NCBI RefSeq assembly: GCF_014356525.2
Contig: NC_052504.1
Coordinates: 66,550,383-66,614,382, forward strand
DNA from: Nilaparvata lugens
Lineage: Eukaryota; Arthropoda; Insecta; Hemiptera; Delphacidae
DNA: 64,000 bases
Direction: 5' to 3'
In this document: positions 61,301 to 63,380 of the stretch, piece after piece
How the letters are laid out: every line of letters starts with the position of its first letter
Numbering within the stretch: the first letter of the stretch is position 1
Made by a program: the position numbers and the translations under genes
Notes under the pieces: generated by a model
Database searches by the model: none
Told to the model about the DNA's origin: nothing
The model's input: the letters and a program-made list of their open reading frames with translations, nothing else

Positions 61301-63187
61301 GGCTTTGTACATTATCATTGACTAAGATAGACCTATACAGTATTCGTGGAATTTTTTCAAGTTGGTACTCAGATTAGGCCACATTACAGTGTATGAAATA
61401 GAGAATCCATTCAATGTTGTAACTGTCACATTTCCAAATTTTCCAAGCCTAAGAATGTAAACTAATTATCAAATAATGTCAACCAAAAGATTATTGTTGA
61501 ATCAACCGCCACGAGTTGAACATGACCTATACAACTCTTGACTATTTTGTTCACCAAATTTTCTCTTGATAATGAAGGTTACATTATAGGCCTACAGTGT
61601 TTGAAATGGAAAGGTGGCACAATTTAACTCTATTTCATTGCATACTATAGATAACTAATTACTTTACCAAGGAAAATTGAAGCAAATATTGTAAAGTATT
61701 AGATTACCTTTTTAAATCCCAATATTGTTTCAATGCTGTTCCTCTTCGTTTGAGCGGTTTTGCACAGAGAAGCAATTTCCTTCCTTTGGTTGAATAGCGA
61801 CGTTTGCTTCGTGATGTTTCTTACATTTTTTACAAATCACAGTAGAATAAGCAACATTCATAACAAAAACCGAAGATGAAGAAAAATTAATTATCATCTA
61901 ATCTTGGAAACAATAAAACTTCTTCATATAGGAAGGCTGTGCTTGTTTTACATAGCATAAATGACAGTACCATGTAATAAAGAAATCACAGAGTCTTATA
62001 CTATATTGAAACTATATTTTCAGGATTTTACCTTTTACGTTAAACTTTTATCAGGATTATCAGCATTAATATAGGTACTATATTTAACTATATACTATAT
62101 TTTTTGTCTATGATAGCAGAAGCAGAAACAAACATGCCAAGAGCACTCGAATATTGGAACATGGATAAGTTACAGGCCTTTGCTGTAGGTTATCCTATTT
62201 ATAACAAATAAAACAATTCCCATTCTATTTCAAAGGCAACTCATTACGGACGACGTAGTAGGTGGAAGGCGTGTTCATCACCACAGGTGGTGGCTACGCA
62301 GTTACCGCGGTGAAGGTAATGAAACTGTAGCGCATTCTGGGGAGAGACCAGTTCAACTAATTTTCAAATGAAACCGCCGTTATTGAGCTCAAATTCTGTG
62401 ATATCACACAATTATTTCTCTTCACAATTTGTACAAAAACTATAAGGAATTTAAATAAAACTCCAACTGATTTGAATTCATGTTGTTAATCTGGATATGC
62501 TGGAATTTTTAATTATGCTGGTTGATGCTTCTCTTCAAAGATGACATCATCACACTAAATTCCCAAAATAAGAAAAACTAAAAGAAAAAACAAATTATTG
62601 AAAATTGTACATTTGGAAAAACTATAATGATGAACCATGCAAATTTTCAAGACAATATATGCTTCCATTCTTGAGATTTTAGTGAGCAAAGAACAGGAAA
62701 AATGCTTGTTTTCAGCTTGCTTAGTGCATGTGAAGTAGAATCTTAATGAAGAAATTTATTTCCATAAATTTATTGGTCACAATTTTCAGAATTACCAGTG
62801 ATGAATCTCAAGATGATTAGTAAACATTATAAAAGTATATAATTGAAAAACATAATTGATAGAATTTCAAAAAAAGTAGTAGCTTCATGGTCGAGAATTG
62901 TTCATATAATTAATATTGTTGGATACAAGTAGTAGTGTTTATGTTGTATAATTTGTTAAATTATGAAAGCATTATTGTTGGGCCCACTATTATTATTTCT
63001 AAATAACCCAAAAACTTTATTTATTTCTAATAAACCACAAACTTTTGATCAGAATTTCGAATAGCCCATAATACTCTTTTCAAATGACTGATTTATAATA
63101 ACTCTTTTCCACATTTTCCAGCCGCCAGAGGTCGAAGCTGCAAGAAAAAGATGGACTTCTCAGACAGCGACAGTAACAGTGATAGTG
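7276..63187 (+). CDS. NCAPD2: Condensin complex subunit 1 (CAP-D2), 26 exons seen, 3' end outside window
   Basis: This gene encodes CAP-D2, the HEAT-repeat subunit of condensin I, which works with SMC2/SMC4 and the kleisin CAP-H to compact chromosomes at mitosis. Twenty-six exons with AG/GT borders read in one frame: 1098 codons in exons 1-21, then about 244 more in exons 22-26. The N-terminal condensin domain starts MIEFVIPLKREDLL. HEAT-type helices fill the middle. The C-terminal Cnd1 region includes LRDECKDVRLNTLYVLSHLI and FNEL-like QELSTKGNTLYNLITDII. The tail turns basic and then acidic-serine rich (KKKMDFSDSDSNSDSG), as in vertebrate CAP-D2. Total length fits the roughly 1400-residue family once a missing piece of about 43 residues between exons 21 and 22 is allowed for. 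Introns are inflated by transposons, up to 11.9 kb. The start was chosen because it is the first Met of the conserved N-terminus. Family recognition is from sequence similarity read by eye. Confidence 0.93.
7388..8206. other. NCAPD2 intron 1
   Basis: Contains repeated gcgcaaa/tttgcgc motifs with short internal inverted repeats (7557-7598) and a (CTC)n run at 8088-8138. Otherwise featureless. Confidence 0.6.
8207..8344 (+). CDS. NCAPD2: NCAPD2 exon 2 (codons 38-83)
   Basis: Acceptor TTACAG|AATG, donor AAAA|GTGAGT, phase 1 in and out. It encodes ECAVRLKKNGATFILDDFD and then SHFLELDWQDVHFMY, matching the family's block where a helix follows a DFD-type motif. Confidence 0.9.
8345..9011. other. 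NCAPD2 intron 2
   Basis: AT-rich; nothing recognisable. Confidence 0.5.
9012..9205 (+). CDS. NCAPD2: NCAPD2 exon 3 (codons 84-148)
   Basis: Acceptor TTTCCAG|GTCT, donor CAAG|GTAAGA, phase 1 to 0. It contains the conserved NALKMN-like stretch, here QALNILKMNIYILSQYFQAY. Confidence 0.92.
9206..10017. other. NCAPD2 intron 3 with hairpin and mariner-like end
   Basis: An imperfect hairpin at 9436-9504 has arms ctgtattaacatcaaat and its complement. At about 9690-9985 there is repeat DNA ending ttttgggacactctgta, the usual outer end of mariner-like terminal repeats. The matching opposite end was not found, so the element is truncated. Confidence 0.55.
10018..10175 (+). CDS. NCAPD2: NCAPD2 exon 4 (codons 149-200)
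   Basis: Acceptor TTTCTAG|GGCC, donor TAA|GTGAGA, phase 0 to 2. It encodes a basic linker GRRKKTD and then WNWEEKQRDGLVKLSLVLQL, the conserved (F/W)-W-E-E-(E/K)-R/Q block. Its acceptor lies about 35 bp downstream of the end of a mariner-like repeat. Confidence 0.92.
10176..11515. other. NCAPD2 introns 4 and 5 (outside exon 5)
   Basis: AT-rich, with no recognisable repeat or RNA. The minus-strand open frame at 11273-11668 overlaps exon 6 and is a shadow. Confidence 0.5.
10954..11104 (+). CDS. NCAPD2: NCAPD2 exon 5 (codons 201-251)
   Basis: Acceptor TTTGCAG|TACT, donor ACAG|GTTAGT, phase 2 to 0. It encodes CCYRLLEQQSITHVKSRSLK and IKQYNHGLSFVVKSIQ, one of the most conserved CAP-D2 blocks. Confidence 0.94.
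11516..11770 (+). CDS. NCAPD2: NCAPD2 exon 6 (codons 252-336)
   Basis: Acceptor ATTTCAG|TTGA, donor TGAG|GTAATG, phase 0 both ends. It encodes LMKRFEHVCGILAEAV, FSTFLTEITEANPRDMEPFL and FPFLDSE, matching the family's FLTEL...LLDHLD region. Confidence 0.94.
11896..12052 (+). repeat. SINE fragment (5' truncated)
   Basis: The body (tataacagtcgtaaggctcatt, then gggatcttccc and acgaatatt) matches the SINE at 13437-13640 but lacks its promoter part. Confidence 0.7.
12590..12785 (+). repeat. Probable LINE/SINE 3' tail
   Basis: A T-rich stretch ends in aataaattcaattcaaattcaa, a degenerate short tandem tail typical of non-LTR retrotransposon 3' ends. No coding part remains. Confidence 0.4.
13437..13640 (+). 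repeat. tRNA-derived SINE with B box
   Basis: GGGTTCAAACCC at 13446-13457 is a pol III B box. It is followed by a body shared with 11896-12052 and an ATT-type tail near 13631. It lies in intron 6, about 95 bp before exon 7. Confidence 0.75.
13735..13896 (+). CDS. NCAPD2: NCAPD2 exon 7 (codons 337-390)
   Basis: Acceptor CATCAG|CTGC, donor GAAG|GTAATT, phase 0 both ends. It encodes the HEAT helix LPSLRMLGLSVMTAIFLGCL and the conserved block ENIQDVNAFVRAK. Confidence 0.93.
14090..14260 (+). CDS. NCAPD2: NCAPD2 exon 8 (codons 391-447)
   Basis: Acceptor TTCCAG|GATC, donor TAAG|GTTAGT, phase 0 both ends. It encodes DLQMWQKIVSYGALP, then DKSSIVTKQAIHLVRIMMES and NPFAAK, a HEAT repeat with the family's DKS-(V/I)-x-K-A-I-x-L motif. 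Confidence 0.94.
14790..15010. repeat. Diverged interspersed repeat
   Basis: Shares ctcgaaaacggctctaacga with the Helentron-like elements and then continues with unrelated repeat DNA including gtgagtgagcgagtgag. Probably a fragment. Confidence 0.4.
15150..16430 (-). pseudogene. 5'-truncated LINE ORF2 (reverse transcriptase), intron 8
   Basis: On the minus strand, 16381-16187 encodes the early RT blocks (FGFRRGRFTTDAVCSLVESL). 16158-15238 encodes the rest: GVPQGSILGPLLFFIYINDL, the catalytic FADD box in LLFADDTNLVARDED, the thumb, and a C-terminus ending FRRHFVRSL. Between the two, the expected DLSKAFD region is broken by frameshifts and a stop (about 16150-16200). No endonuclease is present, so this is a truncated insertion antisense to NCAPD2. 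The order of motifs suggests a Jockey/CR1-like clade; the clade is uncertain. Confidence 0.85.
16700..16850. repeat. Interspersed repeat piece shared with 46500-46868
   Basis: cagttttgggct(g)tgcctgtt...ccccaatcat recurs in near-identical form near 46808-46858 on the other strand. Probably a retrotransposon 3' UTR fragment. Confidence 0.45.
17159..17324 (+). CDS. NCAPD2: NCAPD2 exon 9 (codons 448-502)
   Basis: Acceptor TTTCCAG|CTTA, donor GAAG|GTAATT, phase 0 to 1. It encodes LSLQELIKTLEQEKLAYSQL and VWNEVEPELKIFLEDFF, the charged linker with a conserved W-x-x-x-x-P-E-L. Confidence 0.93.
17360..17560. repeat. Palindromic MITE-like sequence in intron 9
   Basis: An arm around 17410-17442 (cacatgttggcccaatgac...ccagcgccagtg) pairs with 17504-17538 (cactggctggaccagcg...ggccaacatgtg). 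It is GC-richer than its surroundings and non-coding. Confidence 0.6.
17960..18131 (+). CDS. NCAPD2: NCAPD2 exon 10 (codons 503-559)
   Basis: Acceptor TTTCAG|GAGG, donor CTCAG|GTTAAA, phase 1 to 2. It encodes a Ser-rich linker and then YITEKNFSKAFKLLVHAEN, matching the family's Y-Q-L-L-x-x-x-x-Y-K-K-A block. Confidence 0.9.
18422..18770. mobile_element. MITE with long inverted repeats
   Basis: gaggttagccactaacg...gttgaacat (18425-18461) is inverted at 18727-18766 (atgttcaacatac...cgttagtggctaacct). Pairing continues inwards to ggcttcgaac/gttcggaacc, giving arms of about 90 bp around a T-rich centre. No coding capacity. Confidence 0.7.
19291..20125 (+). mobile_element. Helentron-like non-autonomous element, copy 2 (835 bp)
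   Basis: Starts ATCTGGTGTGG after an A run and carries ACTTTCCTTGCC 24 bp in. It has a CA microsatellite (19946-19990) and ends with the hairpin actttccttacc...ggcaaggaaagt before an A run. It is the inverse orientation of copies 1 and 3, with one internal module only. Confidence 0.75.
20606..20674. repeat. (TA)n microsatellite
   Basis: A long TA dinucleotide run with one interruption. Confidence 0.95.
21216..21770 (+). repeat. Interspersed repeat, copy A of a direct pair
   Basis: Runs from ttccaatgattacaacatatg through ggatcctttttcatcc and ctccctcagggggg to gtcggggcttagcc. A second copy lies at 23251-23808 in the same orientation. It is followed at once by a (GAA)n array. Non-coding; class unknown. 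Confidence 0.75.
21775..21938. repeat. (GAA)n microsatellite array
   Basis: About 160 bp of GAA/GAG triplets, giving artefactual poly-Arg, poly-Leu and poly-Ser frames. Confidence 0.97.
21990..22340. repeat. Interspersed repeat with ggtgcgtccacac start
   Basis: GC-richer block with repeated cgaac/cgccg motifs. The opening ggtgcgtccacacatgc looks like a transposon terminus, but no inverted partner is present. The frame at 21957-22322 has no recognisable domain. Confidence 0.45.
22500..23260. repeat. Second copy of the 3297-4250 composite repeat, interrupted
   Basis: 22500-22590 is the reverse complement of 3304-3400, and 22600-22960 is a direct copy of 3826-4180. The tail (ggtagaaagcaata...agaacagatgttg) reappears at 23190, so about 200 bp of AT-rich DNA (22970-23165) has been inserted. 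Confidence 0.65.
23251..23808 (+). repeat. Interspersed repeat, copy B of the direct pair
   Basis: Matches 21216-21770 over about 500 bp with scattered substitutions. It too ends gtcggggcttagcc and is followed by a purine-rich array (ataagtatataag, then agaagagaagaag). Confidence 0.75.
23965..24770. mobile_element. Nested foldback (palindromic) element
   Basis: Outer arms at 23969-24012 and 24728-24770 pair (ggtgatattttt...tttgtatact). Inner arms at 24052-24250 and 24275-24500 pair over about 200 bp (ttttacaaaa, ggaataactttctcaaaaat). A third pair is atggccgccgtatgtggtgg (24539-24558) with its complement near 24665-24684. No transposase is visible. Confidence 0.7.
25137..25377 (+). CDS. NCAPD2: NCAPD2 exon 11 (codons 560-640)
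   Basis: Acceptor TTTGTAG|GAAG, donor TTCG|GTAACG, phase 2 to 0. It encodes GNVEFYLHFFKKIFLEH and then a Pro/Ser/Thr-rich linker (PPLTPSKRPATRK) containing TP and SP-like sites that could be mitotic kinase targets; that role is inference. The 7 kb intron before it is repeat-filled. Confidence 0.9.
25907..26179 (+). CDS. NCAPD2: NCAPD2 exon 12 (codons 641-731)
   Basis: Acceptor GCACAG|AACT, donor AACAG|GTATGT, phase 0 both ends. It encodes VEFAKRLSQAVERVTSLM, VFEVVEAVEFIKMAKQFGV and the HEAT helix ESIRTAATRALEVLYL, matching the family's VQEVIEFF...FGV region. Confidence 0.94.
26200..26256. repeat. SINE 3' fragment
   Basis: Shares cttgtgcgtgggtaatg with the tRNA-derived SINE at 29515-29760. 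Only the tail part is left, just after exon 12. Confidence 0.5.
26777..26893 (+). CDS. NCAPD2: NCAPD2 exon 13 (codons 732-770)
   Basis: Acceptor TTCCAG|GTGG, donor TGCG|GTAAGT, phase 0 both ends. It encodes VVKNLCSLVKNMKFSQRALL and QILVAEWLKANSLNEYCVA. Confidence 0.92.
27275..27363 (+). CDS. NCAPD2: NCAPD2 exon 14 (codons 771-799)
   Basis: Acceptor TTGCAG|GCTA, donor TTAG|GTGAGC, phase 0 to 2. It encodes AMLNVFLQEDAAVTTDESYQ and ALTLLSCVIS, the family's (A)-L-x-L-L-x-M helix. Confidence 0.9.
27893..28045 (+). CDS. NCAPD2: NCAPD2 exon 15 (codons 800-850)
   Basis: Acceptor GTTCACAG|CGTT, donor AAAAG|GTATAA, phase 2 both ends. It encodes VQPKLVNENLENFIDKGLER and DLRIVASVCNILKLA, matching the family's P-x-I-V-x-x-N-L-x-x-L block. 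Confidence 0.92.
28305..28460 (+). repeat. tRNA-derived SINE with B box
   Basis: ggttgaatccc (28366-28376) is a B-box match, and gttcgagcagtccgagc upstream resembles an A-box region. The unit ends in an A-rich tail near 28450. It lies in intron 15. Confidence 0.6.
28871..28991 (+). CDS. NCAPD2: NCAPD2 exon 16 (codons 851-891)
   Basis: Acceptor TTTACAG|GTTC, donor CCAA|GTAGGT, phase 2 to 0. It encodes RFRNDHKIFITLTKVLEENF and LAENSLDLIFQ, matching the helix that ends in A-V-x-L-I-Y-x in other CAP-D2 proteins. Confidence 0.92.
29295..29427 (+). CDS. NCAPD2: NCAPD2 exon 17 (codons 892-935)
   Basis: Acceptor TTTCAG|ATAG, donor TCAA|GTAAGT, phase 0 to 1. It encodes IAMNPGALCQNISNVLLTKA followed by a variable Asn/Ser-rich linker. 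Confidence 0.9.
29515..29760 (-). repeat. tRNA-derived SINE with B box, minus strand, carrying a palindromic insertion
   Basis: On the minus strand GGTTCGAATCC (29637-29627) is a perfect B box in a tRNA-like context (gcgggttcgaatcccgc). Upstream the tRNA-like part is split by a palindrome at 29652-29699. The 3' part ends near 29515. Confidence 0.7.
29646..29704. mobile_element. Miniature palindromic insertion with 8-bp direct repeats
   Basis: A perfect 20-bp stem (accatagagaaacaatagcg, 29652-29671, with its complement at 29680-29699) and an 8-nt loop are bordered by ggtagcac at 29646-29653 and 29697-29704. The inserted core is only about 43 bp. An 8-bp duplication and CA...TG ends recall hAT elements; that class is inference. 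Confidence 0.7.
29761..31466. repeat. Repeat-rich remainder of intron 17
   Basis: tctttcacatggtga occurs at about 30474 and, with one change, 30581 (period about 107 bp). Blocks at 29862-29925 and 30650-30710 resemble each other. A perfect 14-bp-arm palindrome lies at 30978-31008 (tagtctaagacata and complement) and palindromic gtac-rich DNA at 30805-30835. No coding frame is credible. Confidence 0.5.
31511..31643 (+). CDS. NCAPD2: NCAPD2 exon 18 (codons 936-979)
   Basis: Acceptor TCTTATAG|ATAA, donor TGAG|GTAGGC, phase 1 to 2. It encodes NLDIENTDPNISGVSILRNE, a variable loop, and ARIIFILGHFALR, the family's L-x-x-L-G-x-V-A-L helix. A stronger-looking acceptor at 31467 was rejected because it breaks the reading frame. 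Confidence 0.85.
32165..32258 (+). CDS. NCAPD2: NCAPD2 exon 19 (codons 980-1011)
   Basis: Acceptor TTCTAG|GTTA, donor TCAG|GTAATA, phase 2 to 0. It encodes LCYYFENNVLDERKKRLKKQ, the family's coiled, Lys/Arg-rich helix after the HEAT block. Confidence 0.92.
35218..36274 (-). mobile_element. Helentron-like element, copy 3, inserted in LINE ORF2 (1057 bp)
   Basis: Same termini as copies 1 and 2 (actttccttgccc hairpin at 35218; acaccagat at the other end). A TG microsatellite lies at 35350-35388. The internal module is present about three times: atggcggata recurs at 35516, 35682 and 35851 (periods 166 and 169). It lies in an A/T run of the LINE without a clear longer target duplication. Confidence 0.8.
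36466..36635. repeat. Perfect 85-bp tandem duplication in LINE ORF2
   Basis: 36466-36550 and 36551-36635 are identical, each starting catcacttaatac and ending ccaatttcgg. As 85 is not a multiple of three, the endonuclease frame and the following frame are out of register. Confidence 0.97.
37514..38320 (-). CDS. LINE ORF1 protein (coiled coil, nucleic-acid binding)
   Basis: An open frame of about 268 residues, starting MNVFDSSNKKRLRESPG. A longer frame to 38446 exists, but this Met precedes the first protein-like sequence. A predicted coiled coil (residues about 50-105, heptads such as ISDRVSALEDENSRLREKI in character) leads into SRRNNLIFKNIQ, the start of the RRM-like fold common in LINE ORF1 proteins. 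A basic C-terminal region with VHRDYAREVRFKRGKLLALK follows. The likely role is binding and chaperoning LINE RNA. It is uninterrupted, unlike ORF2. Confidence 0.8.
   Translation of the reverse strand: MNVFDSSNKKRLRESPGGKSIVKKSNSEAMAGKVGEMSLDQLMVSFSEILDNKLSNVATKDDIKILSDRVSALEDENSRLREKIMNLEKLSEKSEQKRIDLESRSRRNNLIFKNIQSVQGENCVAKVKKLCSEVLGIRDEILVNRAHFLGKDNKTVIAHLPKDEDINKIFDNVKKLKNTNMVVHRDYAREVRFKRGKLLALKKELSKLVPDVDIHLGFDFLKIQGIHFYWSSDMRLMAGKEDGMEKLKAMLHVDLSSYLSSLIEEAVN
38807..38943 (+). CDS. NCAPD2: NCAPD2 exon 20 (codons 1012-1056)
   Basis: Acceptor TTATAG|AAAA, donor AATGT|GTAAGT, phase 0 to 2. It encodes an acidic stretch KSDDEDDELN, then DDSLAEEIQLLCEHKILYGD, the D-x-x-A-E-x-I family motif that opens the Cnd1 domain. 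The preceding intron carries the nested transposons. Confidence 0.93.
39608..39731 (+). CDS. NCAPD2: NCAPD2 exon 21 (codons 1057-1098)
   Basis: Acceptor ATTCTAG|AACT, donor ACAG|GTTTGT, phase 2 to 0. It encodes LPIYTLQNEAKYSSRLVSIA and FGKLMLISRKFCRENIQ, the family's A-A-x-L-A-L-x-K-F-M helix. The expected continuation (roughly 43 residues of the next HEAT repeat) is not found downstream. Confidence 0.92.
40508..42522. mobile_element. Foldback element with inverted arms of about 150 bp
   Basis: 40508-40660 (gtgcttgcaatttatattgta ... ggcccaaaaacctcgtattt) is inverted at 42390-42522. The arms differ by small indels. It splits the RTE-like LINE between its KSKYL block and its REFKFLG block. No target duplication was recognised. 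The centre is partly replaced by a mariner-like element. Confidence 0.65.
41039..42001. mobile_element. Internally deleted mariner-like element, 963 bp, TA flanks
   Basis: TA dinucleotides flank both ends (41037-41038, 42002-42003). Inverted ends of about 200 bp start cagggtgagtcatattgaac and close with its complement. On the minus strand 41643-41416 encodes a transposase helix-turn-helix remnant (SSVRKHAASLGLSFSSVRRI, then FHPYKIQVVQEL). The DDE domain is absent, so it is non-autonomous. Confidence 0.82.
42960..44012 (+). pseudogene. Degenerate LINE reverse transcriptase fragment
   Basis: Plus-strand reading in several frames gives SRAFDTVNHQILLSKLDYYG, QSYLSNRNQAVQVNGR, a decayed AYANDTTLYD in place of FADDT, GFHLDSKLTCNPHID, and a 3' part with YNTRGRNQLNLPFTRLS and FNRLPESART. 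This is a Jockey/CR1-like ORF2 with many frameshifts and a lost catalytic motif. Confidence 0.75.
44572..45536 (+). pseudogene. LINE ORF1 with N-terminal PHD-type zinc finger, one frameshift
   Basis: The Cys-rich start (GSCSKC, then in the next frame TCSTCKSTFHLKCV and WKCNSC) gives the C4-H-C3 spacing of a PHD finger. The frame breaks once between the first CxxC and the second (about 44610). A coiled coil follows (residues about 60-140 of the main frame, including LKKTVHLLDDKIKDMEQF), then SRKDNIEITGVPYN, an RRM-like/ORF1 core, and a C-terminal domain (VNEHLSPTNKFILGNAKRL). Such ORF1 proteins occur in CR1/Jockey-type LINEs of arthropods. The probable role is RNA binding. Confidence 0.8.
46234..46306. 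repeat. (TA)n microsatellite
   Basis: A TA dinucleotide run with short interruptions. Confidence 0.95.
46440..46870 (-). repeat. Inserted retrotransposon 3' fragment between LINE ORFs
   Basis: The minus strand shares acagttttgggctatgcctg and its flanks with 16756-16800. Near the left end ggtgctacc is repeated at 46447 and 46483. No domain is recognisable. Confidence 0.4.
47304..49961 (+). pseudogene. LINE ORF2: endonuclease and reverse transcriptase, frameshifted
   Basis: The endonuclease is read in two frames: FSVIHQNIRS and IILTEAWLND (47430-47560), then AGDFNC, TCIDHFFVK and VTDHYAICL (47840-48070). The frame shifts near 47690 and 48490. RT motifs follow: GRSAPSCDGIPTRVIKNN, SNYRPISLLATLSKIIEKC, FLDLAKAFDTVDR, VVQGSTLGPLLFLIYINNL and the catalytic YLFADDTALVSTG. 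A further shift near 49565 leads to HYKYLGVVLDSKMSW and the thumb, ending at 49961. The Jockey/CR1 group is likely. Four lesions make it inactive, though the RT core is still open. Confidence 0.87.
50451..51668. other. End of intron 21
   Basis: AT-rich. A short region has ggctgaac repeats (50620-50670) and a GC-richer patch at 51220-51310. The expected missing NCAPD2 exon is not here. Confidence 0.5.
51669..51808 (+). CDS. NCAPD2: NCAPD2 exon 22 (Cnd1 HEAT block)
   Basis: Acceptor TTTCACAG|GTTG, donor AGAG|GTAATC, phase 2 in, phase 1 out. It encodes LRDECKDVRLNTLYVLSHLI, then KIKSQISDVALCIVDEE, the most conserved part of Cnd1. The entering phase does not match exon 21, so at least one exon is missing between them. 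Confidence 0.93.
52377..52515 (+). CDS. NCAPD2: NCAPD2 exon 23 (Cnd1 HEAT block)
   Basis: Acceptor ATTACAG|ATGC, donor CTCAG|GTGAGA, phase 1 to 2. It encodes DAAQRLFQELSTKGNTLYNL and ITDIISTLS, matching the family's F-F-x-E-L-x-x-K-G-N-x-(I/L)-Y-N-L-L-P-D-I-I. Confidence 0.95.
52764..52980. repeat. Diverged interspersed repeat in intron 23
   Basis: gtgaaaattatggaaacag...aatatttcttt resembles 61033-61075, and 52830-52960 resembles 3600-3730. Fragmentary. Confidence 0.45.
53341..53605 (+). CDS. NCAPD2: NCAPD2 exon 24
   Basis: Acceptor TTTTACAG|GTTC, donor GAAG|GTATTG, phase 2 to 0. It encodes KEKQMEHLVEKLSIRLRES, WSDLAFCLSLLSYSDRSVRK and DNFICFKDKL, matching the family's K-D-K-Q-x-E-x-L-V-E-K-L and D-L-A-x-C-x-S-x-L blocks. 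Confidence 0.95.
53963..54086 (+). CDS. NCAPD2: NCAPD2 exon 25
   Basis: Acceptor TTGTAG|GAAG, donor AGAG|GTTTGT, phase 0 to 1. It encodes EAAAELNEVIKEVLDTGGEN and then a basic linker RNANGPRVRPSTTKR, the start of the disordered C-terminal tail. Confidence 0.9.
54190..54480. repeat. GC-richer block at the left side of intron 25
   Basis: Contains ttaagattctacttcacatg at 54230-54249, whose inverted copy lies at 62719-62738, and a CA-rich patch (54390-54430). May be one edge of a large element holding the Mutator-like gene. Confidence 0.4.
55951..56606 (-). pseudogene. YqaJ-type (lambda-exonuclease-like) nuclease domain of the Mutator-like gene
   Basis: About 218 residues are read without a break from WIEERRKRITASNFG (56606) to the stop at 55951. 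The PD-(D/E)xK core is visible: ASPDGI (Asp) and VEVKCP (Glu and Lys). QVQGQLHIT supplies the conserved Gln helix and CLFCIWSPKG the closing strand. In phages such domains degrade DNA ends for recombination. In insects they occur fused to the Mutator-like domain. The catalytic residues are intact here even though the upstream gene is broken. Confidence 0.82.
57151..58084 (-). mobile_element. 5'-truncated LINE inserted into the Mutator-like gene
   Basis: On the minus strand 58074-57754 encodes the last about 100 residues of an ORF2 (FRKWGFLPLRYLYFFKVL, LTRPRPHKEIFKRFYLFIAP, FFLKNWLLEKQ). A 3' UTR and a (TTA)n tail at 57180-57151 follow. aatct at 57146-57150 and 58085-58089 is a likely target duplication. 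It splits the host frame between NIVPD and LEAVGL. Confidence 0.8.
60016..60357 (+). mobile_element. Helentron-like element, copy 4, degenerate and truncated
   Basis: Begins ATCTGGTACGGTACACTC with actttccttgcc 28 bp in, then an internal block (cctgataattgggaa, ggggcagttgatagagc). The microsatellite and 3' hairpin are missing. It lies in an intron of the Mutator-like gene. Confidence 0.65.
60878..63121. other. Right part of NCAPD2 intron 25
   Basis: Apart from the short first exon of the Mutator-like gene (about 61708-61820), this holds a repeat piece at 61030-61200, a GC-richer patch at 62240-62360 that could be that gene's 5' region, and the inverted 21-bp sequence at 62718-62738. Nothing else is supported. 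Confidence 0.45.
63122..63187 (+). CDS. NCAPD2: NCAPD2 exon 26 (tail; gene continues past window)
   Basis: Acceptor TTTTCCAG|CCGC, donor AGTG|GTAAGA, phase 1 both ends. It encodes AARGRSCKKKMDFSDSDSNS, a basic patch followed by an acidic-Ser run, as in the tail of vertebrate CAP-D2. The phase matches exon 25 across 9 kb. It is short, so slightly less certain. Confidence 0.8.
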
Positions 63188-63380
63188 GTAAGAAATATTA
63201 CCAGTCCCTAATCAACATTTAATTTATTATTTGATTACGTGAATATCAACGTTTGTGGCCCATTATTATTATTATATTTAATCATTTCATCACTTACAAA
63301 GTGAGCATTTTTTATTGCAACCTAAGTCGGCCATTGGCAAGACTTTGGTACATCTCTATTCTGTCATATTTAAAAAGGAT

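Larger units (their letters stand above)
55951..61820 (-). pseudogene. Mutator-like transposase domain fused to YqaJ-type exonuclease, multi-exon, broken
   Basis: Four minus-strand exons are inferred: about 61820-61708 (basic, KRRYSTKGRKLLLCAKPLKR), 60864-60796, 59969-59151 and 58688-55951, with matching phases across the first junction. Exon 3 has a Pro/Ser/Thr-rich run with three repeats of PVASTS type, then LEGRRIVDVHSF, CKMCNI, VADGCWAKRSY and NYNSLSGV. Exon 4 has VGVKNKYCTIC, YNRLIADGDSSVYKTL, ECRNHLMRNYC, GPNHVFGDHSKC and KFVGGKRINF, the insect Mutator-like domain. It ends with a YqaJ nuclease: RRKRITASNFGRI, FLAASPDGILEDGQGIVEVK with the PD...ExK core, and YYYQVQGQLHIT. Stops at 58115, 56742 and 56637, frameshifts near 59920 and 56700, and a LINE insertion break it. 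Confidence 0.8.

Noticed and set aside
54209..62738. Firm assignment of transposon boundaries for the Mutator-like gene
   Set aside because: The inverted 21-bp repeats lack matching flanking duplications, so they are reported only as a possibility.
7261..63187. Bacterial or viral horizontal transfer, CRISPR arrays or operons
   Set aside because: All genes have spliceosomal introns or are non-LTR/DNA transposons; no regularly spaced repeats or prokaryotic gene clusters were seen. The YqaJ fold is phage-like by ancestry but sits in an intron-containing insect-type gene.
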